A program made the translations under genes and the position numbers. A stretch of 24,331 nucleotides of DNA from contig JAPPNY010000076.1 in assembly GCA_028818385.1 (NCBI GenBank), positions 1-24,331 on the forward strand. Reading direction: 5' to 3'. Under the pieces are notes generated by a model, which made no database searches, had not been told where the DNA came from, and was given only the letters and a program-made list of their open reading frames with translations. The first letter of the stretch is position 1, and each line of letters begins with the position of its first letter. Below, one piece after another: positions 1 through 7,427 of the stretch. The DNA is from Spirochaetaceae bacterium (GTDB taxonomy: Bacteria; Spirochaetota; Spirochaetia; SZUA-6; Bin103).

Positions 1-102
1 TGCAAATCGGCGGACGCGCCTACTTTTTCTCCACTCCTGCGCGAATATGCCGGGGGAATACACTTGGTTGTTCGGTGCGTGTCATGCGCATCGGGCTCTC
101 CG

Positions 103-157
103 GGGTGTTTCGGTTGTTTCGTGGTTTTGGTCACCAGCGATGATAACCGAAACACCC
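103..157. repeat. 13-bp perfect inverted repeat with 29-nt loop, possible terminator
   Basis: The arms GGGTGTTTCGGTT (103-115) and AACCGAAACACCC (145-157) are exact reverse complements around a 29-nt loop. The right arm is followed on the + strand by TTTTCTTC, so the polarity suits a transcript entering from the left edge. It also lies just past the stop of the minus-strand lipoprotein gene and could end that transcript, although no T-run follows on that strand. Nothing else is recognised in bases 1-185. Confidence 0.45.
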
Positions 158-185
158 TTTTCTTCAACCCCTCAAAACCATCAAT

Positions 186-914
186 TCACGCCTGTTCAAC
201 AACTTGTGAGTTTACGGACAGGAACGAGCTCAACGCAAGCGTCCTTCGCTGGTCACCATCCAGATCGAAGATGCCACTGCTGTGACCATACCCGTAGTAG
301 TCGGTGCCTGATCCCCGAGGAACCAGAAAGCTGGCGTCGTCGCGCATCGCAATCCGGATCCGTATGCGATCACCGGACTCGTTGATGACCTCAAGCGATT
401 CTCCACGCGGTACGAGGGTAATCACCACACGCCCGAGCTCGGGATTCGTCGTATCCCTCTCGAGATAGAACGGGCGATCCGGGACTTTCACGAACAGTCT
501 GTCTACCGCTCCGTCGGTTCGGGCGTAGACACATTGCGTATCGTCTCCCGACTCGCCGGTTGCATCGATGCAATCGAAATTGTAATACGAGTATCTCCTG
601 TGGGGAGATGCGGCGCTCTCGTCGAAGAAATCGATCCCCGGCAGAGGCAGATACCGTACGTATTCGCTGACCGGAGGCCCGGCCCAAGCCGGCGCGGCCA
701 CTTCGACCGTCCGGCCTTCACCGACGTCCAAATCCAGGATACCGGTTGCATCGCCAATCCGCACGCGTACGCGGCCGCTCGCCTCGTTGACGACTTCCAG
801 AGAAAGCCGCTGGGGTACGTCGACAGGGTCGATACGGCAGGCCGCCACGATACAGAAATGAGCCGTGACGACCAGAACGCCGATGCAGCACGCTGCGGAC
901 CTCCGTTTCGTCAT
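186..914 (-). CDS. Putative lipoprotein, truncated paralogue of the upstream gene
   Basis: This 242-aa protein has a lipoprotein-type signal: basic start (TKRR), hydrophobic stretch and a VAAC lipobox with Cys26 as the lipidation site, so it probably sits in a membrane facing the envelope. The mature part holds one full module, starting near residue 38 with LEVVNEASGRVRVRIG and ending with LFVKVPDRPFYLERD and VVITLVP. A second module starts at LEVINESGDRIRIRI but stops after about 65 residues and lacks the PDRPFYLERD half. The gene begins 4 nt after the stop of its larger paralogue, so the two are probably co-transcribed. The only SD-like bases (AGGA) are just 2 nt from the ATG, so translation may depend on coupling. 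The family is not recognised and no function is assigned. Confidence 0.72.
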   Translation of the reverse strand: MTKRRSAACCIGVLVVTAHFCIVAACRIDPVDVPQRLSLEVVNEASGRVRVRIGDATGILDLDVGEGRTVEVAAPAWAGPPVSEYVRYLPLPGIDFFDESAASPHRRYSYYNFDCIDATGESGDDTQCVYARTDGAVDRLFVKVPDRPFYLERDTTNPELGRVVITLVPRGESLEVINESGDRIRIRIAMRDDASFLVPRGSGTDYYGYGHSSGIFDLDGDQRRTLALSSFLSVNSQVVEQA

Positions 915-1486
915 GTTCCTATCTGACTTCTGGCAGATAGGTTATCACCAGCCTTGCCAAGCCGGGATCGCCTTCGTCCCTCTCCAGATAGAACGGACGG
1001 TCCGGCGACTCCACGAAGAGCCGTTCGATCGCTCCGTCGGACCGCCTGAAGACACAGAGCGCGTCGTCCGTGAAATCCGGGCCGCACCACCACGTATCAT
1101 ATTCATAGCCCACATACGGATCGGCGGCACCGGAACCGTAGAAGTGTATCCCGCTGAAGTGCCTTGCGTATCGATTGGCTTCCGGCACTTCTCGCCGGCC
1201 GATCCCCGGCCCGCCCATGATCGCAAGGGTGATGCTTGCTTGACTATCCAGATCATGGATCCCGCTCCTGGATCTCGGGACCACGTAGTCGCTGTTCCCC
1301 CCGGACGGAACCAGGAAACTCGTTCCCCGGCGCATCGAGATCTGTATCCTCGCGCTCTGATCAGCGGCATTGACGACGTCGAGGGATTCGGCGCCCGGCA
1401 CGAAGGTGATCACCAATCTGCCCAGGTCAGGATTCTCCTTGTCCCTTTCGAGATAGAAAGGACGATCCGGCGACTTTACGAACAGC
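452..1486. repeat. Three dispersed copies of a ~45-bp direct repeat in the lipoprotein genes
   Basis: Nearly identical DNA encoding the FYLERD...PDRPF segment recurs at about 452-498, 976-1020 and 1440-1486. A recognisable core is GAGATAGAA (CAGATAGAA in the middle copy). The copies mark internal and tandem duplication of the lipoprotein module and are plausible substrates for recombination that could have produced the shortened second gene. Confidence 0.6.
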
Positions 1487-1890
1487 CTTTCTGTCGCACC
1501 GTCGAAGCGGTCATGGACACAGAGCGTGTCGTCGGCTGAATCAGGACACCACCACGTCCCATATCTGTGGATTTCGTACGGGACAACCGCGTCGGCGTGG
1601 TAGAATTCTACTCTGGAGACACCCCTTACGAGATCATTGTCTGCCGGGGAATCTCGTGGACCCAACACGCTCAAACGGAATGTCCGCCTTTCCGTGCTTT
1701 CCAAATCGAAGATGCCGCTTACGCCGCCGATTCTTATCCTTACTCGGTCGCTGGCCTCATTGACGACCTCGAGATCAAACGCTGCGGCGTAGTCAACGTG
1801 GACTATCGGCGCACAGGATGTCACCAGGGACCCGATAACCACTGCGAGCATCGACCCAATGAAGGAACCAGGGACAACACGGCTCAACAA
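919..1890 (-). CDS. Putative two-module lipoprotein
   Basis: This 323-aa protein carries a lipoprotein signal ending in VTSC with Cys26. I chose the TTG start at 1890 because a GGAG lies 7 nt upstream and because it gives a charged n-region; the ATG at 1851 leaves a 13-residue signal without a basic residue. Two ~145-residue modules follow. Each starts with a strand-rich motif (DLEVVNEASDRVRIRIG; SLDVVNAADQSARIQIS) and ends with LFV.SPDRPFYLERD and a LVIT segment. Each module also has a conserved Trp-Trp-Cys and a later Cys (CPDSADDTLC; CGPDFTDDALC), which could form a disulfide. First gene of a two-gene minus-strand unit. Function unknown; G+C is lower than in the transporter genes to the right. 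Confidence 0.72.
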   Translation of the reverse strand: MLSRVVPGSFIGSMLAVVIGSLVTSCAPIVHVDYAAAFDLEVVNEASDRVRIRIGGVSGIFDLESTERRTFRLSVLGPRDSPADNDLVRGVSRVEFYHADAVVPYEIHRYGTWWCPDSADDTLCVHDRFDGATERLFVKSPDRPFYLERDKENPDLGRLVITFVPGAESLDVVNAADQSARIQISMRRGTSFLVPSGGNSDYVVPRSRSGIHDLDSQASITLAIMGGPGIGRREVPEANRYARHFSGIHFYGSGAADPYVGYEYDTWWCGPDFTDDALCVFRRSDGAIERLFVESPDRPFYLERDEGDPGLARLVITYLPEVR

Positions 1891-2014
1891 GGCGCAACTC
1901 CGGGACGGATAGGCCCGTCGTCCGTACGGTGCATCTTCCGATCGATCGCTGCAAGCCCGTGACGAGGGCTATCAGGGGAGCCCCGGGCAGTCTGCGATCG
2001 GAGGCGCAGCTTGC

Positions 2015-2060
2015 TTGACTGCGAGGTGACAAGAGTCTTATTTTGATTAATCAAAATAAG
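2015..2060 (+). promoter_or_regulatory. Promoter with 24-bp palindromic operator for the ABC exporter
   Basis: A -35 like element TTGACT (2015-2020) and a -10 like TATTTT (2039-2044) are 18 nt apart. The -10 lies inside a perfect 24-bp palindrome at 2037-2060 (half-site CTTATTTTGATT). The palindrome ends 8 nt before the ATG at 2069 and abuts the SD-like AAGGG. A bound dimeric repressor, such as a TetR- or MarR-family protein, would block polymerase. No regulator gene is in the window. The site also faces the divergent lipoprotein genes. The remaining 1891-2014 stretch holds no recognisable gene. Confidence 0.65.
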
Positions 2061-2068
2061 GGCTCGTA

Positions 2069-2980
2069 ATGATCGAGACAACCGGGCTGACCAAGTACTA
2101 CGGGCGCACGCGCGGGATCGACGGGCTGAATCTGAGCGTTGAGGCCGGCGAGTTCTTCGGCTTCATCGGGCCCAACGGCGCGGGCAAGTCGACGACGATC
2201 CGTACCCTGCTCGGGCTGCTGCGGCCGACGCGCGGCAGCGCCACGGTGTTCGGGCTGGACGTGACCAGCCGCGGTATCGACATCCGCCGCCGGCTCGGCT
2301 ACATCCCCGCGGAGATCGGCTTCTACGGCGGCATGACCGGCGAGGCGATCCTCCGCCTGGCCAGCCGCATGCACGGGATGGACCCGGACCGGGGCCGGGA
2401 GGTGGCAGGCCGCCTGGACCTGGACCTGCAGCGCAAGGCGGACGAACTGTCCACCGGCAACCGCAAGAAGCTGGCCGTCGTGCTGGCGCTGCAGCACCGA
2501 CCGGAGCTGGTGATCCTGGACGAGCCGAGCGCCGGTCTGGACCCGCTGATGCAGGGCGTGCTGTTCGACCTGCTGCGCGAGGAGCACCGGCGCGGCGCCA
2601 CCGTCTTCTTCTCCTCGCACGTCCTGGACGAGGTGCAGCGCATGTGCCGGCGCGTGGCGATCGTCCGTAGCGGGCGCATCGTCGAGGTGGCGGAGATCGA
2701 AACGCTCCGCCAGCGCCACCTCAAGCGGGTGCGCGCCGTCTTCCCCGGTGAGCCGCCCGCGCGGGCGCTGGCCATCGACGGCGTCGCGAACCTGAGCGTG
2801 GATGCCGACAGCGCGCGCTTCGACTTCACCGGACCGCCGCGCGCCCTGCTCGCCATGTTGGCCAGGCGCCGCGTGGTCGACGTGACGATCGAGGATCCGA
2901 CCCTGGACGACGTGTTCCTGCATTACTACGGCAGTGACGCGGAGGATGGGGCCGCCGATGCGGCGGAGGACCCCGCATGA
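2069..2980 (+). CDS. ABC-2 type transporter ATP-binding protein
   Basis: This 303-aa nucleotide-binding subunit would power the membrane protein encoded next. Walker A is GPNGAGKST at 34-42, the signature is LSTGN at 127-131 (degenerate relative to LSGGQ, as is common in exporters), Walker B is LVILDE at 147-152 and the H-loop His is H184. The last ~90 residues form the C-terminal domain common in drug- and antibiotic-type exporters. ATG start with AAGGG 7 nt upstream. The stop overlaps the permease start by 4 nt (ATGA at 2977-2980), so the pair is translationally coupled. The palindrome just upstream suggests repression until an inducer appears. The substrate cannot be read from sequence; drug or peptide export is the usual role of this family. 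Confidence 0.93.
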   Translation: MIETTGLTKYYGRTRGIDGLNLSVEAGEFFGFIGPNGAGKSTTIRTLLGLLRPTRGSATVFGLDVTSRGIDIRRRLGYIPAEIGFYGGMTGEAILRLASRMHGMDPDRGREVAGRLDLDLQRKADELSTGNRKKLAVVLALQHRPELVILDEPSAGLDPLMQGVLFDLLREEHRRGATVFFSSHVLDEVQRMCRRVAIVRSGRIVEVAEIETLRQRHLKRVRAVFPGEPPARALAIDGVANLSVDADSARFDFTGPPRALLAMLARRRVVDVTIEDPTLDDVFLHYYGSDAEDGAADAAEDPA

Positions 2981-3792
2981 GTCCGGCCTGGCACCTGTTC
3001 ACGCACGAGTTGCGCCGCAACCGCCGGCAAGCGATCGCCTGGACCGGCATCGTCGCCGGCCTGGTGGTGCTCTACTCGCTGTTCCTCCCGTCGATCGCCG
3101 AGTCCGGTGACACGTTTGCCGGCATGCTGGAAGCCTATCCCGAAGGGTTGCTCAAGGCGCTCAACATCGAGGACGCGGCGATGTTCGTGACGCCGCTCGG
3201 TTTTCACGTCACCGAGAGCGGCATCGTGATCACCATCCTGGGCGGCATCTTCGCCGCCTCGCTGGGCGCCAACCTGCTGCTCAAGGAAGAACGCGACCGC
3301 ACGGCCGAGTTCCTGCTGGCCCAGCCGCTGTCGCGCCTGCAGGTGTGGGCGGGCAAGACCGCCGCAGCCTACGTCTACGTGGTCGCCTTCAACGCCGTGA
3401 CGTTCGCCGTGTCGGCCGCCGCGGTCACCGGCTTCAGCCCGGACCCCGTCGATCTGCGCGCCCTGTTCATCTACGACGTGTACGTGCTGCTGCTGACCAC
3501 GCTGCTGGCCGCCTTGGGCCTGCTGCTGTCGGCCGCGGTCCGGCGTGGCCGAAGCATGACCGGCGTCGCGGTCGCCATCGCGCTCGGCGGCTTCTTCGTG
3601 GACGCCATCTCGAAGACCACCGAGAAGGCGCGGCTGATCGGTTATCTGAGCCCCTACCGGTTCCTCGACGTGTCGGTCCTGGACCCCGACTACGGTCTCA
3701 CCATCGGCCGGCTCGCCTACTTCTTGCTGGGCACGGCCGTGCTGCTGACCGCCTCCGCGATCCGGTACCGGCGCAAGGACATCGTGGTCTAA
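2977..3792 (+). CDS. ABC-2 type transporter permease
   Basis: This 271-aa inner-membrane protein has about six hydrophobic segments: one after a basic N-terminus (ELRRNRRQAIAWTG), one near ITILGGIFAASLGANLLL, two in the middle (YVYVVAFNAVTFAVSA, YVLLLTTLLAALGLLLS), then VAVAIALGGFF and YFLLGTAVLLTASA near the C-terminus. The segment LLLKEERDRTAEFLLAQPLS after the second membrane stretch is typical of ABC-2 permeases, where it contacts the ATPase. It overlaps the preceding ATPase gene by 4 nt and is 23 nt from the next gene. The two genes together form a complete exporter (two-subunit, presumably dimeric). Substrate unknown. Confidence 0.9.
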   Translation: MSPAWHLFTHELRRNRRQAIAWTGIVAGLVVLYSLFLPSIAESGDTFAGMLEAYPEGLLKALNIEDAAMFVTPLGFHVTESGIVITILGGIFAASLGANLLLKEERDRTAEFLLAQPLSRLQVWAGKTAAAYVYVVAFNAVTFAVSAAAVTGFSPDPVDLRALFIYDVYVLLLTTLLAALGLLLSAAVRRGRSMTGVAVAIALGGFFVDAISKTTEKARLIGYLSPYRFLDVSVLDPDYGLTIGRLAYFLLGTAVLLTASAIRYRRKDIVV

Positions 3793-3815
3793 CATCGCCC
3801 CTGGAGGGCGCCACG

Positions 3816-5456
3816 ATGACCATCGCCGAGAGGATCGCCGACCGCGCGCGACAGGAGGGGCTGGAGCTCTACTTCGGGCTGCCCGGATCCGGGGCGCTGA
3901 TGGACCTGATGGAGGCCGGACGCCACGTCGGGCTGGACCTGGTGCTGATGGGCCACGAGTCGAGCGCGGCCATCACCGCCGCCTACTACGGCTACCTGCG
4001 CGGCGGCGCGGGTCTGGCGATCGGCATCAAGGGCGCGGGCGCCGGCAACCTGGCCGCCGGCGCGGTCAACGCGTTCTTCGAGCGCATGCCGGTGGTCTGC
4101 CTGTGCGAGCGCATCGGAAGCGGCGCACGCAAAGAAATGTCCCAGGTGTGCGAGCAGGAGCCGCTGTTCGCCGCGGTTTCGAACGCCACCCTCCAGGTCG
4201 ACGCGGCCGGCGATGCGGGCCGCACCATCGACGCCGCCTTCGCCGCCGCCGCGGGCGGACGTCCCGGGCCGGCGCTGCTGCAGTTGCCGTCCGACCAGGC
4301 GCAGAACGATGCCGGCAGCGGCCCCACCGAGCGGCCGGAGCCTCGGCTGGACGGACCGCCGCCCGACGACGCGGCGATCGCGAGGGCGGCGCGGCTGGTC
4401 TCGGGCTGGCAGCGGCCGGTGGTCATCCTGGGCCCGGACATCGCCCTGGCCGGCGCATCCGGGGAGGTGCGTGCGCTGATCGACCGCATGCGGCCCGCGG
4501 TCCTGCACGGCTTCCACGCGCGCGGCATGATCCGGGAGGACGATCCCCGCTTCGCCGGCGTGTTCATGGCGTTACCGGGGCCGGACATCCTGGCCAACCG
4601 CATCCTGGCCGAGGCGGACGGCGCGCTGCTGATCGGCGTCGACGGCCTGTCCGTGGAGGGTACGTGGGACAGCACGTTGGGAATCCCGACCTGTGAGTTG
4701 GCGGCGCGGCCCGACTTCGAGATCGTGTCTCCGGCAACCGTGCGCGTCGACGGCGACCTGGCTGCCTCGCTCCCGGCCCTGACGGCCGCCCTGCCCGCAC
4801 GCACCGACGAGGGGTACCCGACCGAGCGCGTGGCCGCCATCCGCGCCGACATCCTGGCGCGCTGCTTCGCCCGGCCGCCGGAAGCCCGTCTGGCCGCCCA
4901 GGACGCGGTAGAGATCGCCCGCGAGCTGCTCCCCGAGGACGGCATCATGGTCTCGGAGACCGGCGTCTTCATCGTCATGCTCGACCACCTGTGGCCGGTC
5001 ACCCGACCGGACACCTTCTTCGGCTCCGGCGGCGCGCGCACGATGGGCCTGACCGTGCCGGCGGCGCTGGGCGCCAAGCTGGCCCGCCCCGACACCCCGG
5101 TGCTCGGCATCGGCGGCGACGGCAGCCTGCTGATGCGGCTGGGTGAGTTGGAGACATTCGCCCGCACCGGCGCGGCGGTGCCGCTGCTGATCATCAACGA
5201 CCAGGCTCACGGCACCATCCGCTCCCGGCAGAAGACGCGCGGCCTCGACCCCTACTCGCTGCAGTTCGCGCCGGTCGACTACGCCGCGATCGCGCGCGCC
5301 AGCGGCTTGCGCGGCGCCACGGTCTACGACCCGGAGACGCTGCGCCGCGAGCTGGCCGCGGCGCTGGGCGCCGACGTCGCCACCCTGATCGACGTGCGCG
5401 TCGACCCGCAGCCCTACCAGGACAGCTTCGGCCCCACCGTCGGCGTCCTGTCCTGA
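3816..5456 (+). CDS. Thiamine diphosphate-dependent enzyme (acetolactate synthase-like fold)
   Basis: This 546-aa protein has the three-domain layout of ThDP enzymes such as acetolactate synthase and benzoylformate decarboxylase. The N-terminal Pyr domain carries the cofactor-activating Glu48 in GHESS. The central domain lies near residues 190-320. The C-terminal PP domain has the Mg/ThDP motif GGDGS at 433-437 ending at N461 (IIND). I start at ATG 3816 because GGAGG lies 8 nt upstream and the protein then begins at the usual MTIAERIADR; the frame is open further upstream inside the permease gene, but that part is a shadow. Substrate and product are not identifiable, so decarboxylation or carboligation of a 2-oxo acid is the family-level statement. 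It sits 80 nt before the peptide-type importer and may act on an imported compound. Confidence 0.88.
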   Translation: MTIAERIADRARQEGLELYFGLPGSGALMDLMEAGRHVGLDLVLMGHESSAAITAAYYGYLRGGAGLAIGIKGAGAGNLAAGAVNAFFERMPVVCLCERIGSGARKEMSQVCEQEPLFAAVSNATLQVDAAGDAGRTIDAAFAAAAGGRPGPALLQLPSDQAQNDAGSGPTERPEPRLDGPPPDDAAIARAARLVSGWQRPVVILGPDIALAGASGEVRALIDRMRPAVLHGFHARGMIREDDPRFAGVFMALPGPDILANRILAEADGALLIGVDGLSVEGTWDSTLGIPTCELAARPDFEIVSPATVRVDGDLAASLPALTAALPARTDEGYPTERVAAIRADILARCFARPPEARLAAQDAVEIARELLPEDGIMVSETGVFIVMLDHLWPVTRPDTFFGSGGARTMGLTVPAALGAKLARPDTPVLGIGGDGSLLMRLGELETFARTGAAVPLLIINDQAHGTIRSRQKTRGLDPYSLQFAPVDYAAIARASGLRGATVYDPETLRRELAAALGADVATLIDVRVDPQPYQDSFGPTVGVLS

Positions 5457-5459
5457 AAT

Positions 5460-5522
5460 CTGCCCGGCAGGGCAGGCAACGCGGGTAAGCATGCGGTAGG
5501 ATCGGAGCATCTCTCCGATACC
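5460..5522 (+). promoter_or_regulatory. Two small hairpins in the leader of the binding-protein gene
   Basis: CTGCCC/GGGCAG (5460-5465/5470-5475, loop GGCA) sits 3 nt past the ThDP-gene stop and may mark its 3' end, without a T-run. ATCGGAG/CTCCGAT (5501-5507/5513-5519, loop CATCT) lies just before the strong SD AGGAGG at 5525-5530. The second could be a 5' stabilising hairpin for a highly expressed binding-protein message. No convincing -35/-10 pair was found. Confidence 0.3.
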
Positions 5523-5536
5523 GCAGGAGGTTTCCG

Positions 5537-7327
5537 ATGAAGATGACGAAGAGCATCCTGGCCATCCTGATCGCAGGATTGGCCGTCACCGGCGCGTGGG
5601 CGTCTCCCGTTCAGGAGGAGGCGGTCATGGCCGAGGAGATGAGCCCGATTGACATGCTCGCCAAGGTCGATCACTCCGCGTGGGAGCGCGGCAGCCACGG
5701 CGGCCGGTTCGTGGTAACCAACATCGCGCCACCCAAGACGTTCAACGCCATCGTGGCGAAGGAGACTTCGACCACAGACATCACCGGTCAGTTGTACTCG
5801 GGCGTCGTGCGGCGCAGCCAGCTCACCCTGGATTGGGAGCCGGGCCTGGCCGAGCGCTGGGAGATCTCCGAAGACCAGAAGACGATCACGCTCCACCTGC
5901 GCAGCGGCCTGGTCTGGTCGGACGGCGACCCGATCACGGCGGACGAGATCGTCTGGAGCGTCAACGAGATCTACAAGAACGAGGAGGTCGAGACCAGCGT
6001 CCGCAATGCCCTGAACGTCGGCGGTGAGCTTGCGGAGTTCGAGCTGATCGACGACCTGACCTACCGCGTCGTGCTGCCGTCGGTGTACGCCGGCATCTTC
6101 GAGATCGCCTCGATCGGGCCGATGCCGCGCCACATCTTCGAGCCGCTGATCGAGGCGGAAGGCGCCGCCGCGGTCAACTCGTTCTGGGGCGTCGATACCG
6201 ACGTGACCACCATCGTCGGCAACGGCCCGTTCCTGATCAACGAGTACCTGCCCAGCCAGCGGGTGGTGATGACGCCCAACCCCAACTACTACGAGAAGGA
6301 CGAGTGGGGCCAGCAGCTCCCGTACCTGGACGAGTTCGTGATCGAGTTCGTGGAGGATCAGGACACCGGCCTGGCCCGCTTCATCGCCGGCGAGACCGAC
6401 GCCTGGGGATTGCGCGGCGAGGACTACGGCGTCCTGGCCGAGCGGCAGGAGTCCGACAACTTCCTGATCTACAACGTGGGGCCCGCATCCAGCACCCAGT
6501 TCATCACCTTCAACCAGAACCCGATCGAGGGCGAGGAGGACGGCGGCATCGAACCGCCGGCGCTCACCTGGCTGTCCAACAAGTCGTTCCGCCAGGCGAT
6601 GGCGCACCTGATCGACCGCCAGACCATCATCAACAACATCGCCTTCGGCTTCGGCTACCCGCAGTACTCGTTCGTGTGGACCGTGTCCCCCTACTACTGG
6701 GAGGGGGCCGCCGATGCCGCGTTCAAGTACGACCCGGAGCGCGCCAAGGAGCTGCTCGACTCGATCGGCTACACCGACCGTGACGGCGACGGCTTCCGCG
6801 AGGATCCGGACGGCAACAAGATCGAGCTGATCCTCAACACCAACTCCGGCAACACGGTGCGCGAGCAGATCGGCGAGCTGTTCACCCAGGAGGCGCAGGC
6901 CGCCGGCATCGACGTCACCTTCAAGCCGGAGGCGTTCAACGAGCTGGTCACCCGGCTGGTCGCCTCCTACGACTGGCACATGATCCTGATCGGCCTGACC
7001 GGATCGGTCGACCCGGTGGGCGGCGCCAACGTGTACCCGTCACGCGGCTCCCTGCACATGATCGAGCCCAACCAGGAGTCGCCGCGCCGCGACTGGGAGG
7101 CCGCCGTGGACGCCGCCTGGGACGAGGCCAACCTGACCACGGACGAGGAGCAGCGCATCCGCGGATTCCGCAAGCTCCAGGAGCTCTGGATCGACGAGGT
7201 CCCGTGGGCCTACACCTTCGCCCCGGCGACGATGCACGCCTTCCGCAACACGTTCGGCAACATCAAGACGCACCCGCTGAACGGCTACGGCATTCGTGGC
7301 ACCGCCGACCGGCTCTTCGTGAAGTAG
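5537..7327 (+). CDS. ABC transporter substrate-binding protein, family 5 (peptide/nickel type)
   Basis: This 596-aa protein has a classical Sec signal peptide: MKMTKS, hydrophobic core, then AWA before Ser near residue 24. No lipobox Cys is present, so it is probably soluble and periplasmic. The mature part shows the SBP_bac_5 layout: LAERWEISEDQKTITLHLRSGLVW near residues 100-125 (the family signature region), the TADEIVWSVN segment, and late lobes with KSFRQAMAHLIDRQTI and YDPERAKELLDSIGY. A perfect SD (AGGAGG, 6 nt before ATG) suggests strong expression. It heads the Dpp/Opp-like gene set and is separated from the permeases by a strong hairpin. Di/oligopeptides are the usual ligands, but members also bind sugars, opines and metals, so specificity is open. 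Confidence 0.93.
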   Translation: MKMTKSILAILIAGLAVTGAWASPVQEEAVMAEEMSPIDMLAKVDHSAWERGSHGGRFVVTNIAPPKTFNAIVAKETSTTDITGQLYSGVVRRSQLTLDWEPGLAERWEISEDQKTITLHLRSGLVWSDGDPITADEIVWSVNEIYKNEEVETSVRNALNVGGELAEFELIDDLTYRVVLPSVYAGIFEIASIGPMPRHIFEPLIEAEGAAAVNSFWGVDTDVTTIVGNGPFLINEYLPSQRVVMTPNPNYYEKDEWGQQLPYLDEFVIEFVEDQDTGLARFIAGETDAWGLRGEDYGVLAERQESDNFLIYNVGPASSTQFITFNQNPIEGEEDGGIEPPALTWLSNKSFRQAMAHLIDRQTIINNIAFGFGYPQYSFVWTVSPYYWEGAADAAFKYDPERAKELLDSIGYTDRDGDGFREDPDGNKIELILNTNSGNTVREQIGELFTQEAQAAGIDVTFKPEAFNELVTRLVASYDWHMILIGLTGSVDPVGGANVYPSRGSLHMIEPNQESPRRDWEAAVDAAWDEANLTTDEEQRIRGFRKLQELWIDEVPWAYTFAPATMHAFRNTFGNIKTHPLNGYGIRGTADRLFVK

Positions 7328-7343
7328 CCGGACGATGGCACAG

Positions 7344-7385
7344 GAGCCCGGGACGAGCACGAACGTCCCGGGCTCTTCCCTTTTC
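7344..7385 (+). terminator. Intrinsic terminator/attenuator after the binding-protein gene
   Basis: GAGCCCGGGACG (7344-7355) and CGTCCCGGGCTC (7364-7375) form a perfect 12-bp stem with an 8-nt loop, followed by TTCCCTTTTCT. It lies 17 nt after the binding-protein stop and 43 nt before the first permease. Partial termination here would give more binding protein than membrane complex, a known arrangement in importer operons. Confidence 0.8.
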
Positions 7386-7401
7386 TGACGGAGCACCCCG
7401 C

Positions 7402-7416
7402 ATGCATCCACGGTAG
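7402..7416 (+). CDS. Possible four-codon leader ORF before the permease gene
   Basis: ATG CAT CCA CGG TAG is preceded by GGAG at 7390-7393 with an ideal 8-nt spacer. Its stop is 11 nt before the permease ATG (7428), which has no SD of its own and no upstream in-frame start. The mini-ORF could load ribosomes that reinitiate on the permease gene. It may equally be chance. Confidence 0.25.
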   Translation: MHPR

Positions 7417-7427
7417 TACCCGCGGCC

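Noticed and set aside
5414..6979. Long open frame (521 codons) on the minus strand across the binding-protein gene
   Set aside because: It is antisense to a clear SBP_bac_5 gene with signal peptide and perfect SD. Its translation is repetitive (Val/Gly/Asp/Arg-rich), as expected from the complement of GC-rich codons.
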